Shown: in pieces, positions 17,156 through 25,388 of the stretch
Layout of the letters: every line of letters begins with the position of its first letter
How positions within the stretch are numbered: the stretch's first letter is position 1
Origin: Bacteroidales bacterium
GTDB lineage: Bacteria; Bacteroidota; Bacteroidia; Bacteroidales; P3
NCBI GenBank assembly: GCA_017429685.1
Contig: JAFROL010000028.1
Span: 1-43,733, forward strand
Length of the DNA: 43,733 nt
Direction: 5' to 3'
Notes under the pieces: model-generated
The model's input: the letters and a program-made list of their open reading frames with translations, nothing else
What the model was told of the DNA's origin: nothing
Databases searched by the model: none
Position numbers and translations under genes: made by a program

Positions 17156-17206
17156 CTTATGCAATTGAGTTTATTCAGTTAAGATAAGTTTGTCAGTGTT
17201 TTTGGG

Positions 17207-18706
17207 TCAGAATTCGACTTCGCCGCCGCCGGCACGTCCGGTCTGTTTCATCTCGTTGAAGGCTTTCTGCACCGTCGGATGGTCCATAATGATTACGGTG
17301 CAGCGGTTCAGGTAGAAGGGCTTGTAGTCGAGGATACCGCCAAGGTATTCGCGGCGCAGCTGGCTTTCAGGAATGTTGTATTCGTTGACGAGAATGTTGT
17401 AGACGACGTCGGCGCGGTTGTGGCTCAGGAAGATGTTCCTTTTGACGGTACCAGTCTTCGAGTCGGCCGAGCCTGTGAGGATGAACTTCTCGTTGGGGTA
17501 GGCTTTCATTATGCGTGCCATCTTGTCGATTTTCATAACCTCGCTGGGCAGGATGTCCCATTTGTCGAGTTCGAAGAAGACCATTTCGTAAGGCAGCAGT
17601 TGGTTGAGGAGTATTGAGTCGAGCGGCATTCCGTCGACCAGGTTTTTGCGACGGTTCTTGTCGGCCTCAATCGAGTCGCGCAGATCCTGAATCTTTTTGG
17701 CCATTTCGGGGGTGGGGGTGTTGACTTGGTCGTATTTGAGCAGGGTGTCGATAAGGCTCAGCGTATGGGTCTCTTCCATCTTGACGTATGTGAAATGGCT
17801 CACCATAGAGATCACGGTGTCGTGGCTGCGTTCCTTGCGGACGAACTCGTTGCGCTCCTCTTCGGTGCGGACGTGGAATTTGTAGGTCACGCCGACTTGG
17901 AAGTTCAGAATCGGGTCAAGTCCGAATCCGGCAGATTCCACTCCCGAAACCCATTCCCTGTCGAACAGGCGTTCCATCATCGACAGGCGTGTGTCGAGCA
18001 GGAAGCTGATGTTTGGGTTGAGGTTGTATTTGAGGATGTAGCCCAAGTGGGCTTCGGTGCGGTGGTTCTTGTAGTCGGTCTCTGATTTTCCAAACTTGGT
18101 GTGTGCTCCCATATAAACAATGTTGTTCCATCTTTTGTAGGGGTTGTATAGTCTGGCGCCTCTGAAGATGGCAAGATCCAGAAACAGGTCAGCACCGAGG
18201 TAGTAGTATCTCCACTTCTGAATCAGCAAGTCGTCGTTGTAGTTGTAGAAGTAGCCACCCAGCTCGTTTCCTGTCACGGGGTCGGTGCCGCATATTCCGT
18301 TTCCTCCGGAAATGACGTAACTGTTATAGTTGTCTTTAGTCAGGAATCCGTGGGCGTAGCCAAGTCCGAAACCGGCACGGAAACCGAACATCGGGAAGAT
18401 GCGTCGTCCGAACTGGAATTCGGCGTTGCCGGTCAGGCGGTCAAAAAACGCACCCTCGCGGTCGTCGGTGCCATAGTAGAGCTGTCCGCCGCCTTGGAAT
18501 TCAAGAAACCAGTCGTCGAAAAAGTGGGCTCTGATCCAACCCACACCTTTGCTGCCATTGACAACGGCGGTGTCGTCGGAGTGGTAGGCCCTTCCAATAG
18601 CAACATATTTTCTCTTGTTGGGGTCGAGGTCTTGACCCATCGCAAACTGACAGCCGAAAAACACAAGAAGCGCTGTCAATACAAAAAGTCTGTTCAAGTA
18701 TTTCAT
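17207..18706 (-). CDS. OmpA-family outer-membrane protein, copy 1
   Basis: A 499-residue paralog of the next gene. It has a signal peptide of about 25 residues ending FAMGQ, a predicted beta-barrel with KGVGWIRAHFFDDWFLEFQGGGQLYYG, a linker rich in charged residues around 340-370, and an OmpA domain with VFFELDKWDILP, LTGSADSKTG and LSHNRADVVYN. The last roughly 130 residues are much more alike between the two copies than the barrels, so the domain is under stronger constraint. It lies 178 nt downstream of the Wzc-like gene, beyond a stem-loop. Confidence 0.85.
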   Translation of the reverse strand: MKYLNRLFVLTALLVFFGCQFAMGQDLDPNKRKYVAIGRAYHSDDTAVVNGSKGVGWIRAHFFDDWFLEFQGGGQLYYGTDDREGAFFDRLTGNAEFQFGRRIFPMFGFRAGFGLGYAHGFLTKDNYNSYVISGGNGICGTDPVTGNELGGYFYNYNDDLLIQKWRYYYLGADLFLDLAIFRGARLYNPYKRWNNIVYMGAHTKFGKSETDYKNHRTEAHLGYILKYNLNPNISFLLDTRLSMMERLFDREWVSGVESAGFGLDPILNFQVGVTYKFHVRTEEERNEFVRKERSHDTVISMVSHFTYVKMEETHTLSLIDTLLKYDQVNTPTPEMAKKIQDLRDSIEADKNRRKNLVDGMPLDSILLNQLLPYEMVFFELDKWDILPSEVMKIDKMARIMKAYPNEKFILTGSADSKTGTVKRNIFLSHNRADVVYNILVNEYNIPESQLRREYLGGILDYKPFYLNRCTVIIMDHPTVQKAFNEMKQTGRAGGGEVEF

Positions 18707-18794
18707 TGTAGTTTTAAATTGTTTCGTATTGAAGTGATTACTAAAAAGTTTGTCGTAGAAGTAGACTCACGTGGAGTTGTGTCTGTTGTTTTGT

Positions 18795-18846
18795 CGCCCT
18801 GTATGTTTTTTGCTTTATTTCCAAAAACATATCCTTCCGCAGGGCG
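18795..18846. promoter_or_regulatory. Intercistronic stem-loop after the Wzc-like gene
   Basis: CGCCCTG (18795-18801) pairs with CAGGGCG (18840-18846), and TATGTTTTT (18802-18810) pairs with AAAAACATA (18823-18831), leaving an 8-nt bulge and a 12-nt loop. It lies between the Wzc-like stop and the first OmpA-family start. It could be a partial terminator or an RNA-processing/stability element that sets different expression for the kinase and the abundant OmpA proteins. Confidence 0.55.
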
Positions 18847-18884
18847 TTGTTGGATATTGCCACAAGTCGGTTGTTGGCTTATCG

Positions 18885-21257
18885 TCAGCTTTCGCTTTCG
18901 CTATCGTCCTCGCCATAACCGTATCCGTAGCCATAGCCGTATCCGTAGCCATAGCCGTAGCCATAGCCGTATCCGTAGCCGTAACCACCATAGCCGTAGC
19001 TGTGTTTACGAATCTTGTAGTTGTTGAGGATGATGCTCATATTCTTCAGTTTGCCAGTTTGATAGAACTCTTCGAGTTCCATCAGGATGCGGCGGTCGGA
19101 GGTCTTTTCCTTGATGACAAAGAACGTGGCATCGACAACGCGGTTGACTATCGTTGCGTCGGCAACGATGTCGATAGGCACACTGTCGATGATTATTATC
19201 TCGTAATTCTTGCGAGCCCATTCGATCAACTTGTCGAAACGCTTGCTCATCAGCAGCTCGGCGGGGTTGGGGGGTATCGGTCCGTTGTGGATTACGTTGA
19301 GGTCGGGGTATATGCTGTCTTTCTCCACCAGGTCTTCCATCGAGTCTTCCTGTGCCGAGAGGTAAGTGGTAAGGCCTCGTTTGTATTTCTCCTTGGTGCC
19401 GTGCCACGATTCGCGTTTGCGGATATCGGTATTGACGAGCAGCACTTTTTCGCCGGCATAGGCGAAGGAGAGGGCTATGTTGTATGCCACAAGGCTTTTT
19501 CCGTCGCCCGACATTGTGGATGTCAGCATCAGGACACGGCCTCCGTTCACCTCGCCATTCATAAACTGAATGTTGTTTCGCAGTATTCGGAATGTCTCGT
19601 TGAAACGGTCTTTGCCGCTTTTGGTGATTATCTTGCTTCCGCCGCCTTCCATCATAGGAATGATGCCTGCCACGGGAATTGAGCAGTAGGCCTCGACATC
19701 CTTTTTGCTGCGGATGCGCACGTCGAGCCATTTGATCAGCATTATGATGCCGATGGGCAGCAGCAGGGCGATGATGAAGGCTATCGTGTAGGTACGCGAA
19801 GGCACTGGCGACACTTTCCAGCCGGCGGCATAGTCGATGACGCGGGTGTCGGCATCGGTGATGGTCATCTTGAGGGCATTTTCCTCGCGCTTGTTGAGCA
19901 GATAGAGATAGAGCTGTTCTTTGATGGACTGCTGGCGTGTGAACGACTGCATCTCGCGGCGCTGTGTGGGTACCATATTGATTGCAGAACTGGTGCGAAT
20001 CTCTTGGTTGCGATATTCGCGAATGCGGATCTGCAGAGACTGGATGTAGTTTTCGATTGAACGGAGAATGGTGGAGCGCATTGTTTCCATTTGCGACTCG
20101 CGCTCGGCAACCAAAGGACTGGAACTGCTGGAGTTGGCCAAAAGCACTTGGCGTTCGCGGACGCGCTTGTTGTATTCGTCGATAAGCGAGTTGACACTTC
20201 CATCGTTGAGCGAAATGTTAGGCAGGATGGTGTATGGAGCAGCCTCGCGCACCTTGTTTTGCAAATCGCGGGCGATACGTGCTGCCACCTCGTCCTCGAC
20301 AAGGGTCTGCGAATACTGGCTTTTGCTGTTGATATTCGTGCCCATCTGCGTGTTCATATCGCTGATGTTGTTCTCGCGCATATATTGTTCGAGGTCGCCT
20401 TCGACATCGGAGAGTTCGACACTGATCACCTTGATACGTTCATCAATGAAACGTGCTGTGTTTTCGGCCACACGGTTCTTGTATTCGACGGTATGGCGGT
20501 TGTACGACTCGATCCACAGGTTGATGATGTCGATGCCGCGCTTGAGGTTGATGTCGCTCATTGACAGGCGGATGTTGCCGGCATCCTCGTCGACAATGGC
20601 TGCATTCATCCGGCCCATATAATAGGCAGTGGCTTCGTTGAGCGGACGATAACGGAGCTGCATCTCTTCGTTGTTGATATGGGCAAAGCCTTCGCGGCGC
20701 TCGATCACTATCACGCCTTTGGGTGTGATGAGCGTGTCGCCGTATTTGCCTTCCCACGTCATCGATGTCTTGCCTTTCTCGGATTCTACCGAGGTCAGCG
20801 TGAAGTTGTCGGCACGGCATTCGATATTGAAGGTGCAGGCAGGATAGCTGTTTTCGACAAAATGGGCCACGATTGGCGACTTGTCATACATATCTTCGTC
20901 CAGGAAGAGGTGCGGCTTGATGTATGTCACAGTCAGGTTAAGGTCTTTGATGACATCCTGAATCACCTGGTGCGACTTGAAGAAATGGATTTCCTTCTCG
21001 GCGCTGCTTGGTGTGCGGAAAGCCTTCATAACGTCTTGACTGACCTGCGTGGAAGGCGAGTTGATCTGCATCGTGGCGGCAATCTGGTAGGTGTCGGGAC
21101 TCATCTTCAGATAGAGCCAGGCCACAACCATACATATCAGCAGCGATACCAGTATCCAGTACCACGCCGACATAAACAGCTCGATTATGTTATGGATGAT
21201 GAAGCGGTTGGTGTTTTTTCTTACCGTCGTATTTTCTACTTTGGCTTGATCAATCAT
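18885..21257 (-). CDS. Wzc-like chain-length regulator and bacterial tyrosine kinase
   Basis: A 790-residue inner-membrane protein. Residues about 20-125 form a Wzz chain-length domain with the first membrane helix (about 30-50). A long periplasmic coiled region follows, then a second helix at about 490-512. The cytoplasmic BY-kinase domain has Walker A in TSTMSGDGKSLVAYN (about 578-592), Walker A' in LLVNTDIRKRE and Walker B in IIIIDSVPIDI (about 687-697). The C-terminus is a tyrosine cluster, normally the autophosphorylation site, here made of 14 tyrosines alternating with glycine before an acidic EDDSESES end. It works with Wza to control polymer length and export. Confidence 0.93.
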   Translation of the reverse strand: MIDQAKVENTTVRKNTNRFIIHNIIELFMSAWYWILVSLLICMVVAWLYLKMSPDTYQIAATMQINSPSTQVSQDVMKAFRTPSSAEKEIHFFKSHQVIQDVIKDLNLTVTYIKPHLFLDEDMYDKSPIVAHFVENSYPACTFNIECRADNFTLTSVESEKGKTSMTWEGKYGDTLITPKGVIVIERREGFAHINNEEMQLRYRPLNEATAYYMGRMNAAIVDEDAGNIRLSMSDINLKRGIDIINLWIESYNRHTVEYKNRVAENTARFIDERIKVISVELSDVEGDLEQYMRENNISDMNTQMGTNINSKSQYSQTLVEDEVAARIARDLQNKVREAAPYTILPNISLNDGSVNSLIDEYNKRVRERQVLLANSSSSSPLVAERESQMETMRSTILRSIENYIQSLQIRIREYRNQEIRTSSAINMVPTQRREMQSFTRQQSIKEQLYLYLLNKREENALKMTITDADTRVIDYAAGWKVSPVPSRTYTIAFIIALLLPIGIIMLIKWLDVRIRSKKDVEAYCSIPVAGIIPMMEGGGSKIITKSGKDRFNETFRILRNNIQFMNGEVNGGRVLMLTSTMSGDGKSLVAYNIALSFAYAGEKVLLVNTDIRKRESWHGTKEKYKRGLTTYLSAQEDSMEDLVEKDSIYPDLNVIHNGPIPPNPAELLMSKRFDKLIEWARKNYEIIIIDSVPIDIVADATIVNRVVDATFFVIKEKTSDRRILMELEEFYQTGKLKNMSIILNNYKIRKHSYGYGGYGYGYGYGYGYGYGYGYGYGYGYGEDDSESES
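18912..18998. repeat. In-frame simple repeat encoding the Tyr-Gly tail
   Basis: Twenty-nine codons alternate Gly and Tyr, built from hexamer units such as GCCATA/GCCGTA/TCCGTA on the plus strand, with an 18-nt higher-order pattern. Copy-number change by slippage in multiples of six bases would change the number of tyrosines without breaking the frame. Confidence 0.9.
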
Positions 21258-21320
21258 TTTTGAGGCTTAATGGTTATGAGGTGTAAAAATATTTTTTCTT
21301 CCCAATAAATCAGTTGCAAG

Positions 21321-22124
21321 TTATTGCTGTTTTTTGCTGAAAAGGGTTATCAGCAGAGTGACTGCGCTGACGGCTGTGGTGACAACCGACAGGCGGCTCC
21401 ACCAGAAGTCGAATATCTTGTTGCTGTTGCGTATGGATGTCTGTGACGGCCACACGTATATGACGTCGTTCTGCTGCAGGTAGTAATATGGTGAAAAGAA
21501 GATGTCCTTCGACAGGAGACTTACATAGTCGGAACTGAGAACGCCGTCGACTTCGCGCATAATGAGTATTTTGTCTCTCCTGATGCCATTACCGCCACCA
21601 CCATTGTTGCTCTGCAGCAGGTTGGCTTTTGCCACGAGGTCGAAGATGGTAGCCCTGCCGTCTTCGAATTCGTAGATGCCTGTAGCACCTTCACCGATCA
21701 CCGTCACTTTGAAGTTGGTGATTTTCACGCTCACCGTGGCACCATAGGCCAAGCCGGCGTCGGCGATTTTCTGGCTTAACATCTGTTCCGCTTCCGAACA
21801 GGTGAGACCTTCCACTTTAACAGTGTCGAGTAGTGGGAAATTGATATATCCGTCGCCATTGACACTATAGGTTGTCAGTGATTCGCCACCTTCGACAGAG
21901 TTGATTTTGTTGTTGAACATTTCTGCAAGCATTGGCAACTTGTGTGTTACCACGATACGCAGGTCGTCGCCGCGTTTGATATGCAACTCCTGCATCTGTT
22001 GCATTTTGTAATAGGTGTCAACGTCGAGATCGTTGAGCAGTACGTATTCTTGTACCGTTCCACAACTTGTTGCGAACAATGATAAAAGAACAATAAAACC
22101 GAATCGTTTGATTATTTTATTCAT
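21321..22124 (-). CDS. Wza-like polysaccharide export lipoprotein
   Basis: A 267-residue protein with a lipoprotein signal ending LFATSC (Cys21), then a polysaccharide-export (PES) domain starting near IKRGDDLRIVVTHKLP at about 50-65 and a soluble ligand-binding beta-grasp (SLBB) region around VTVIGEGATGIYEFEDGRATIF at about 138-160. A C-terminal hydrophobic helix (about 243-262) could cross the outer membrane, as in Wza. It lies 63 nt upstream of the Wzc-like gene, the usual Wza-Wzc pairing, and would form the outer-membrane export channel. Confidence 0.92.
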   Translation of the reverse strand: MNKIIKRFGFIVLLSLFATSCGTVQEYVLLNDLDVDTYYKMQQMQELHIKRGDDLRIVVTHKLPMLAEMFNNKINSVEGGESLTTYSVNGDGYINFPLLDTVKVEGLTCSEAEQMLSQKIADAGLAYGATVSVKITNFKVTVIGEGATGIYEFEDGRATIFDLVAKANLLQSNNGGGGNGIRRDKILIMREVDGVLSSDYVSLLSKDIFFSPYYYLQQNDVIYVWPSQTSIRNSNKIFDFWWSRLSVVTTAVSAVTLLITLFSKKQQ

Positions 22125-22199
22125 AAAATTTTAATTTTCAATTGGTAATTAGTGATTAATGAAATTATTGGTTTATTTGCCAGTATTTGAATTGGGTTT

Positions 22200-22985
22200 T
22201 CAATTTTCGTTTTTCAATTCTCTTCGGTGTCTCCATACCCATTTCAGGTATCGAGGTGTTGACACGAAGTTGCGTTCCCACATTCTGCGAGGCTCTTTAA
22301 TCAGCCGGAAGAGCCATTCCATTTTCATACTTACGGCCCATTGCGGAGCGCGTTTGACTGTTCCGGCGTAAAACTCGAACACGGCGCCTATGGATGCTAT
22401 TACCTGTGGCTTTGTCAGCTCTTTTCGGTGGCGGGCAACCCATTTTTCCTGTTTGGGCGCTGTCATCGAAACAAACAGAACGTCGGGACAGAAGGTGTTT
22501 ATGTCGTCTATTATGGTGCGGCTTTCGTCTTGTGAAAGCTCGTCGCAGAAAGAAGGTGACCAGCAGCGCATCTCGATGTTTGGGTATTCTTGGTGCAGAC
22601 GTTTCTCTATCAGTTTCAATACCTCAGGGCTGCTTCCCATATAGTACACCTTGCCGGCAGAGTGTTCCTCGCCGTCTGAATTGCTTTTGTTCAGCTTTTG
22701 CAGCAGATAGCTGTGAAGGTCGTCGCCGGCAATCTTTTTGATTCTCTTGCCGCCATATAGCCGTAATGCCATACAGATGCCTTCACCGTCGGGCAGCAAA
22801 ACGTCGCTTTGCTCCAGCGCGGTCCTGAACGCCTCGTCGTCGAGCGCTTTGACAAATGAGTGGGGGTTAAGGCAGTTCACCACTGTCGTAGAACCGTTCA
22901 GACATACATTGTCTAACGTTTCGGCCAGTTTGTAATTGAAAAAAGGATGCAAAATGAACTGTGTTAAATGAGGTTTATCTGGCAT
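22200..22985 (-). CDS. WecG/TagA/CpsF family glycosyltransferase (GT26)
   Basis: A 261-residue GT26 enzyme. Landmarks are VVNCLNPHSFVKA at about 35-47, VLLPDGEGICMALRLYG at about 62-78, IAGDDLHSYLL, a middle KVYYMGSSPEVLK, then FVSMTAPKQEKWVARHR at about 170-186 and GAVFEFYAGTVKRAPQW at about 200-216. The family transfers N-acetylmannosamine-type sugars to lipid-linked GlcNAc or GlcNAc-like primers, so it may add the second sugar of the repeat unit. It is the first gene of the leftward polysaccharide locus. Its start at 22985 faces the AT-rich divergent region. Confidence 0.92.
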   Translation of the reverse strand: MPDKPHLTQFILHPFFNYKLAETLDNVCLNGSTTVVNCLNPHSFVKALDDEAFRTALEQSDVLLPDGEGICMALRLYGGKRIKKIAGDDLHSYLLQKLNKSNSDGEEHSAGKVYYMGSSPEVLKLIEKRLHQEYPNIEMRCWSPSFCDELSQDESRTIIDDINTFCPDVLFVSMTAPKQEKWVARHRKELTKPQVIASIGAVFEFYAGTVKRAPQWAVSMKMEWLFRLIKEPRRMWERNFVSTPRYLKWVWRHRRELKNEN

Positions 22986-23335
22986 TTCGGCACACTTCCG
23001 TCTTGGTCAGTCCCATTAGAGGCTGTACCTATCCGTCACGCTTTGGTGTCGGACTTTTTTAGGTTTTTTGTGTCAAATACCGCTTTTCTCCTTTATTTTA
23101 CTGCTTTTATTATATAGATATATAATTTAATTTCATTTCAAATAGCAGTGTATGACAGAGTTATACGGGAATGCCTTTATTTTTTTTAATTCACAAAAAT
23201 AATGTTTTTTTTTGAATTGACAAAAAAAATCTATAGCAATAACAAAAAAATATTTAGAGGCTTTGCAGACAATAAAACACTGTGATTTCCGTTTAGGATT
23301 TCAATTTCAACTAATGTGACGAAAAAACAGAGAAA
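22986..23335. other. AT-rich divergent intergenic region, 350 bp
   Basis: The region separates the leftward polysaccharide locus from the rightward cvpA-dus pair, so promoters for both are expected. From about 23060 to 23335 it is very AT-rich with poly-A and poly-T runs. I find no exact TAnnTTTG box at a good distance on either strand; GGCTTTG at about 23259-23265 is only a partial match on the plus strand. No ORF or strong inverted repeat was seen. Confidence 0.6.
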
Positions 23336-23848
23336 ATGAATTTTTTAGACTTGATTATAGCAATCCCTTTGGGCTATCTGATTTTTAAAGGATATAAGCG
23401 TGGCCTTATTTTTGAGCTTGCTGCACTCCTGTCGGTTATACTTGGCAGCGCTCTTGCAGTGAGGCTTGCAAATTGGTTTTCTTCGCTGATTGGTCTCGAT
23501 GGCTCTAATGCTTATTTGATATCCTTCTTTGTTATTTTCCTGATTGTTATTGTATTGTCGCTGTCTATTGCCAAGTTGGTTGAAAGGTTTGTCAAACTGA
23601 TGCACGTTGGCATAGTCAATAATCTGGCAGGTGCACTTTTGGGGCTTCTCAAGGGCCTTTGCATAGTTGGAGTGTTACTTTATTATATTGCAGTTATTGA
23701 CTTGAAAGAAAGTGTATTGACACGCGAGGCGAAACAGTCTTCAATGTTGTATCGTCCTGTCGAACGCTCGGGCCAGCGCATAGCAGGCCAAATGACATCA
23801 TATGTCAATCAGCGTAAGCAGCTGCACGAGCAGCAGGAAAATGGTTGA
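23336..23848 (+). CDS. cvpA: CvpA family membrane protein
   Basis: A 170-residue inner-membrane protein with four hydrophobic helices (about 5-22, 28-48, 60-83, 100-122) and the family features FLDLIIAIPLGYLIFKGYKRGLI and NLAGALLGLLKGLCIVGVLL. CvpA proteins are linked in other bacteria to colicin V production and bile-salt or envelope-stress tolerance; the exact role is not known. The polar C-terminus ends in a glutamine-rich stretch. The next gene starts at or just after its stop, so the two are co-transcribed. Confidence 0.9.
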   Translation: MNFLDLIIAIPLGYLIFKGYKRGLIFELAALLSVILGSALAVRLANWFSSLIGLDGSNAYLISFFVIFLIVIVLSLSIAKLVERFVKLMHVGIVNNLAGALLGLLKGLCIVGVLLYYIAVIDLKESVLTREAKQSSMLYRPVERSGQRIAGQMTSYVNQRKQLHEQQENG

Positions 23849-23865
23849 ACACTAAATCGTTATCT

Positions 23866-24825
23866 ATGCTCATTCTGGCACCGATGCAAGGACTTACCGA
23901 ACTATTGTTCCGCAGGGTTTTCCACCGCTGTTACCCTGGTGCTTTCGACTATGCCGTAAGTCCGTTCCTGTCCATAACACACGGCAATTTGCGCGATGCG
24001 GGGAAAAAGGTAGAGGATGTCTTGCCGGAATTCAATAGTGACAGCATTCCTGTGGTGCCGCAGTTGCTGGGGCACGAAGCTGATGGTTTTGTTGACTTGG
24101 CAAATCGTCTGAATGATTTGGGCTACAGTGAGTTGAATTGGAATATGGGTTGTCCTATGCGCCGGGTTGCAGCCAAACATCGTGGGTCGGGCATACTGCC
24201 ATATCCTGATGAGGTTCGCGGAATCCTTGACAGTGTCGTTCCGCGGCTGAAAGCGACTCTTTCTGTGAAGGTTAGACTGGGATATTTGTCTCCGGACGAA
24301 ATTGATGCCATCATTCCGATTCTAAATGATTATCCATTGTCGTCGGTAACGGTGCATCCTCGTACAGGCAAACAGATGTATTCGGGACAGGTTAATCTCG
24401 ATAAATTTGCTGAAATCCTGCCGGAAATCAAACATAAGGTTATATATAACGGGGATGTCTGTTCGGTTTACGATTACCGGAAAATCAGATTGAAATTTCC
24501 ACAAGTCAAGGATGTTATGATAGGTCGTGGAGCACTATACAACCCTTTGCTGCCCACAATGATACGTGCTGAGATGCCGGAGGATTTTGCTTCAGAAGGG
24601 CCTCACAAGATATCCGATTCGCTTTCGTCGCAGACTTTTATCAATGCTCTAATTAACGATATCCTTGAGCTTGATATTTCCAATCAAGCTAAAATCAGAA
24701 AGATAAAGGAATATTGGTGCCTTTTGTCGAAATCGATTCCCGGCACGGAAGAGAATAAGCGAAAAGTGCTTCACGCAAGCGATTTGGATGCAATTTTACG
24801 CCTTATTAGCGAAATGACAAAGTAA
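23866..24825 (+). CDS. tRNA-dihydrouridine synthase
   Basis: An FMN-dependent enzyme that reduces uridines in the tRNA D-loop. The TIM barrel opens MLILAPMQGLTELLFRRVF, VPQLLGHEADGF follows, and NMGCPMRRVAAKHRGSGIL carries the catalytic Cys. SVKVRLGY, VHPRTGKQMYSG (His, Arg), VIYNGDV and VMIGRGALYNP are the FMN/phosphate-binding segments. I place the start at ATG 23866 because the family normally begins directly with the LAPM motif; a TTG at 23845 overlapping the cvpA stop would add seven residues. The last 55 bp overlap the 3' end of the PAP2 gene on the opposite strand. Which Dus subfamily it belongs to is uncertain. Confidence 0.9.
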   Translation: MLILAPMQGLTELLFRRVFHRCYPGAFDYAVSPFLSITHGNLRDAGKKVEDVLPEFNSDSIPVVPQLLGHEADGFVDLANRLNDLGYSELNWNMGCPMRRVAAKHRGSGILPYPDEVRGILDSVVPRLKATLSVKVRLGYLSPDEIDAIIPILNDYPLSSVTVHPRTGKQMYSGQVNLDKFAEILPEIKHKVIYNGDVCSVYDYRKIRLKFPQVKDVMIGRGALYNPLLPTMIRAEMPEDFASEGPHKISDSLSSQTFINALINDILELDISNQAKIRKIKEYWCLLSKSIPGTEENKRKVLHASDLDAILRLISEMTK

Positions 24826-25388
24826 ACCAACGCACCGACGCCCAGTCCCAGAAATGCTCCGCATATTATATCGCCGGGATAGTGTTTGCCGAGGTAGGCG
24901 CGACTGTATCCTGTTACGGTTGCCCACGCAAAAAGCAGGTAGGGCAAAGCCTTACTGCGGTATGTGCTTTCCGCGCCCTGTTCGCCGCTTCCCGTATTCC
25001 GTTTCCCGCCATACAAAAGGCTGAAAAACATCGCTACAGCGAAAGCATTTGCTGCGTGAGAAGAGACAAAGCCATAATGCCCTCCTTTGCTGGTATGGAA
25101 CATTCTGACACCATCCAGTTCATAGCAGGGACGCAGGCGTTGAACGCCGTCTTTTATGGCATCGGTGCTTATTTTGTCCGCCAGCAGGATACAGACTCCA
25201 ATCCCGGCCAAAACCCATAGCCAGCTGCGTCTGTCGTGACGAATGGTGGTGAAGTAATATGCCAAAACTATGACAATGAGCCAACTCCACGATTGGCTGA
25301 AGACCCACATCGTCCAGTCAAGCCAGTCGGTGTGGTGGCTGTTGACCCACCAGAAAACAGATTTGTCAATCTCGATTATCCGTTCCAT
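24771..25388 (-). CDS. PAP2-family membrane phosphatase
   Basis: A 205-residue inner-membrane protein with about five helices and the three acid-phosphatase motifs: KDGVQRLRP (K-x6-RP) at about 79-87, SSHAANAF at about 109-116 (S-SH in place of PSGH), and [12 protein letters not shown] at about 157-168 (SR-x5-H-x3-D). It probably dephosphorylates undecaprenyl pyrophosphate or another lipid phosphate at the periplasmic face. Its ATG lies inside the 3' end of obg (23-bp overlap), so it is translated from the obg transcript. It is convergent with the dus gene and overlaps it by 55 bp. Confidence 0.9.
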   Translation of the reverse strand: MERIIEIDKSVFWWVNSHHTDWLDWTMWVFSQSWSWLIVIVLAYYFTTIRHDRRSWLWVLAGIGVCILLADKISTDAIKDGVQRLRPCYELDGVRMFHTSKGGHYGFVSSHAANAFAVAMFFSLLYGGKRNTGSGEQGAESTYRSKALPYLLFAWATVTGYSRAYLGKHYPGDIICGAFLGLGVGALVYFVISLIRRKIASKSLA

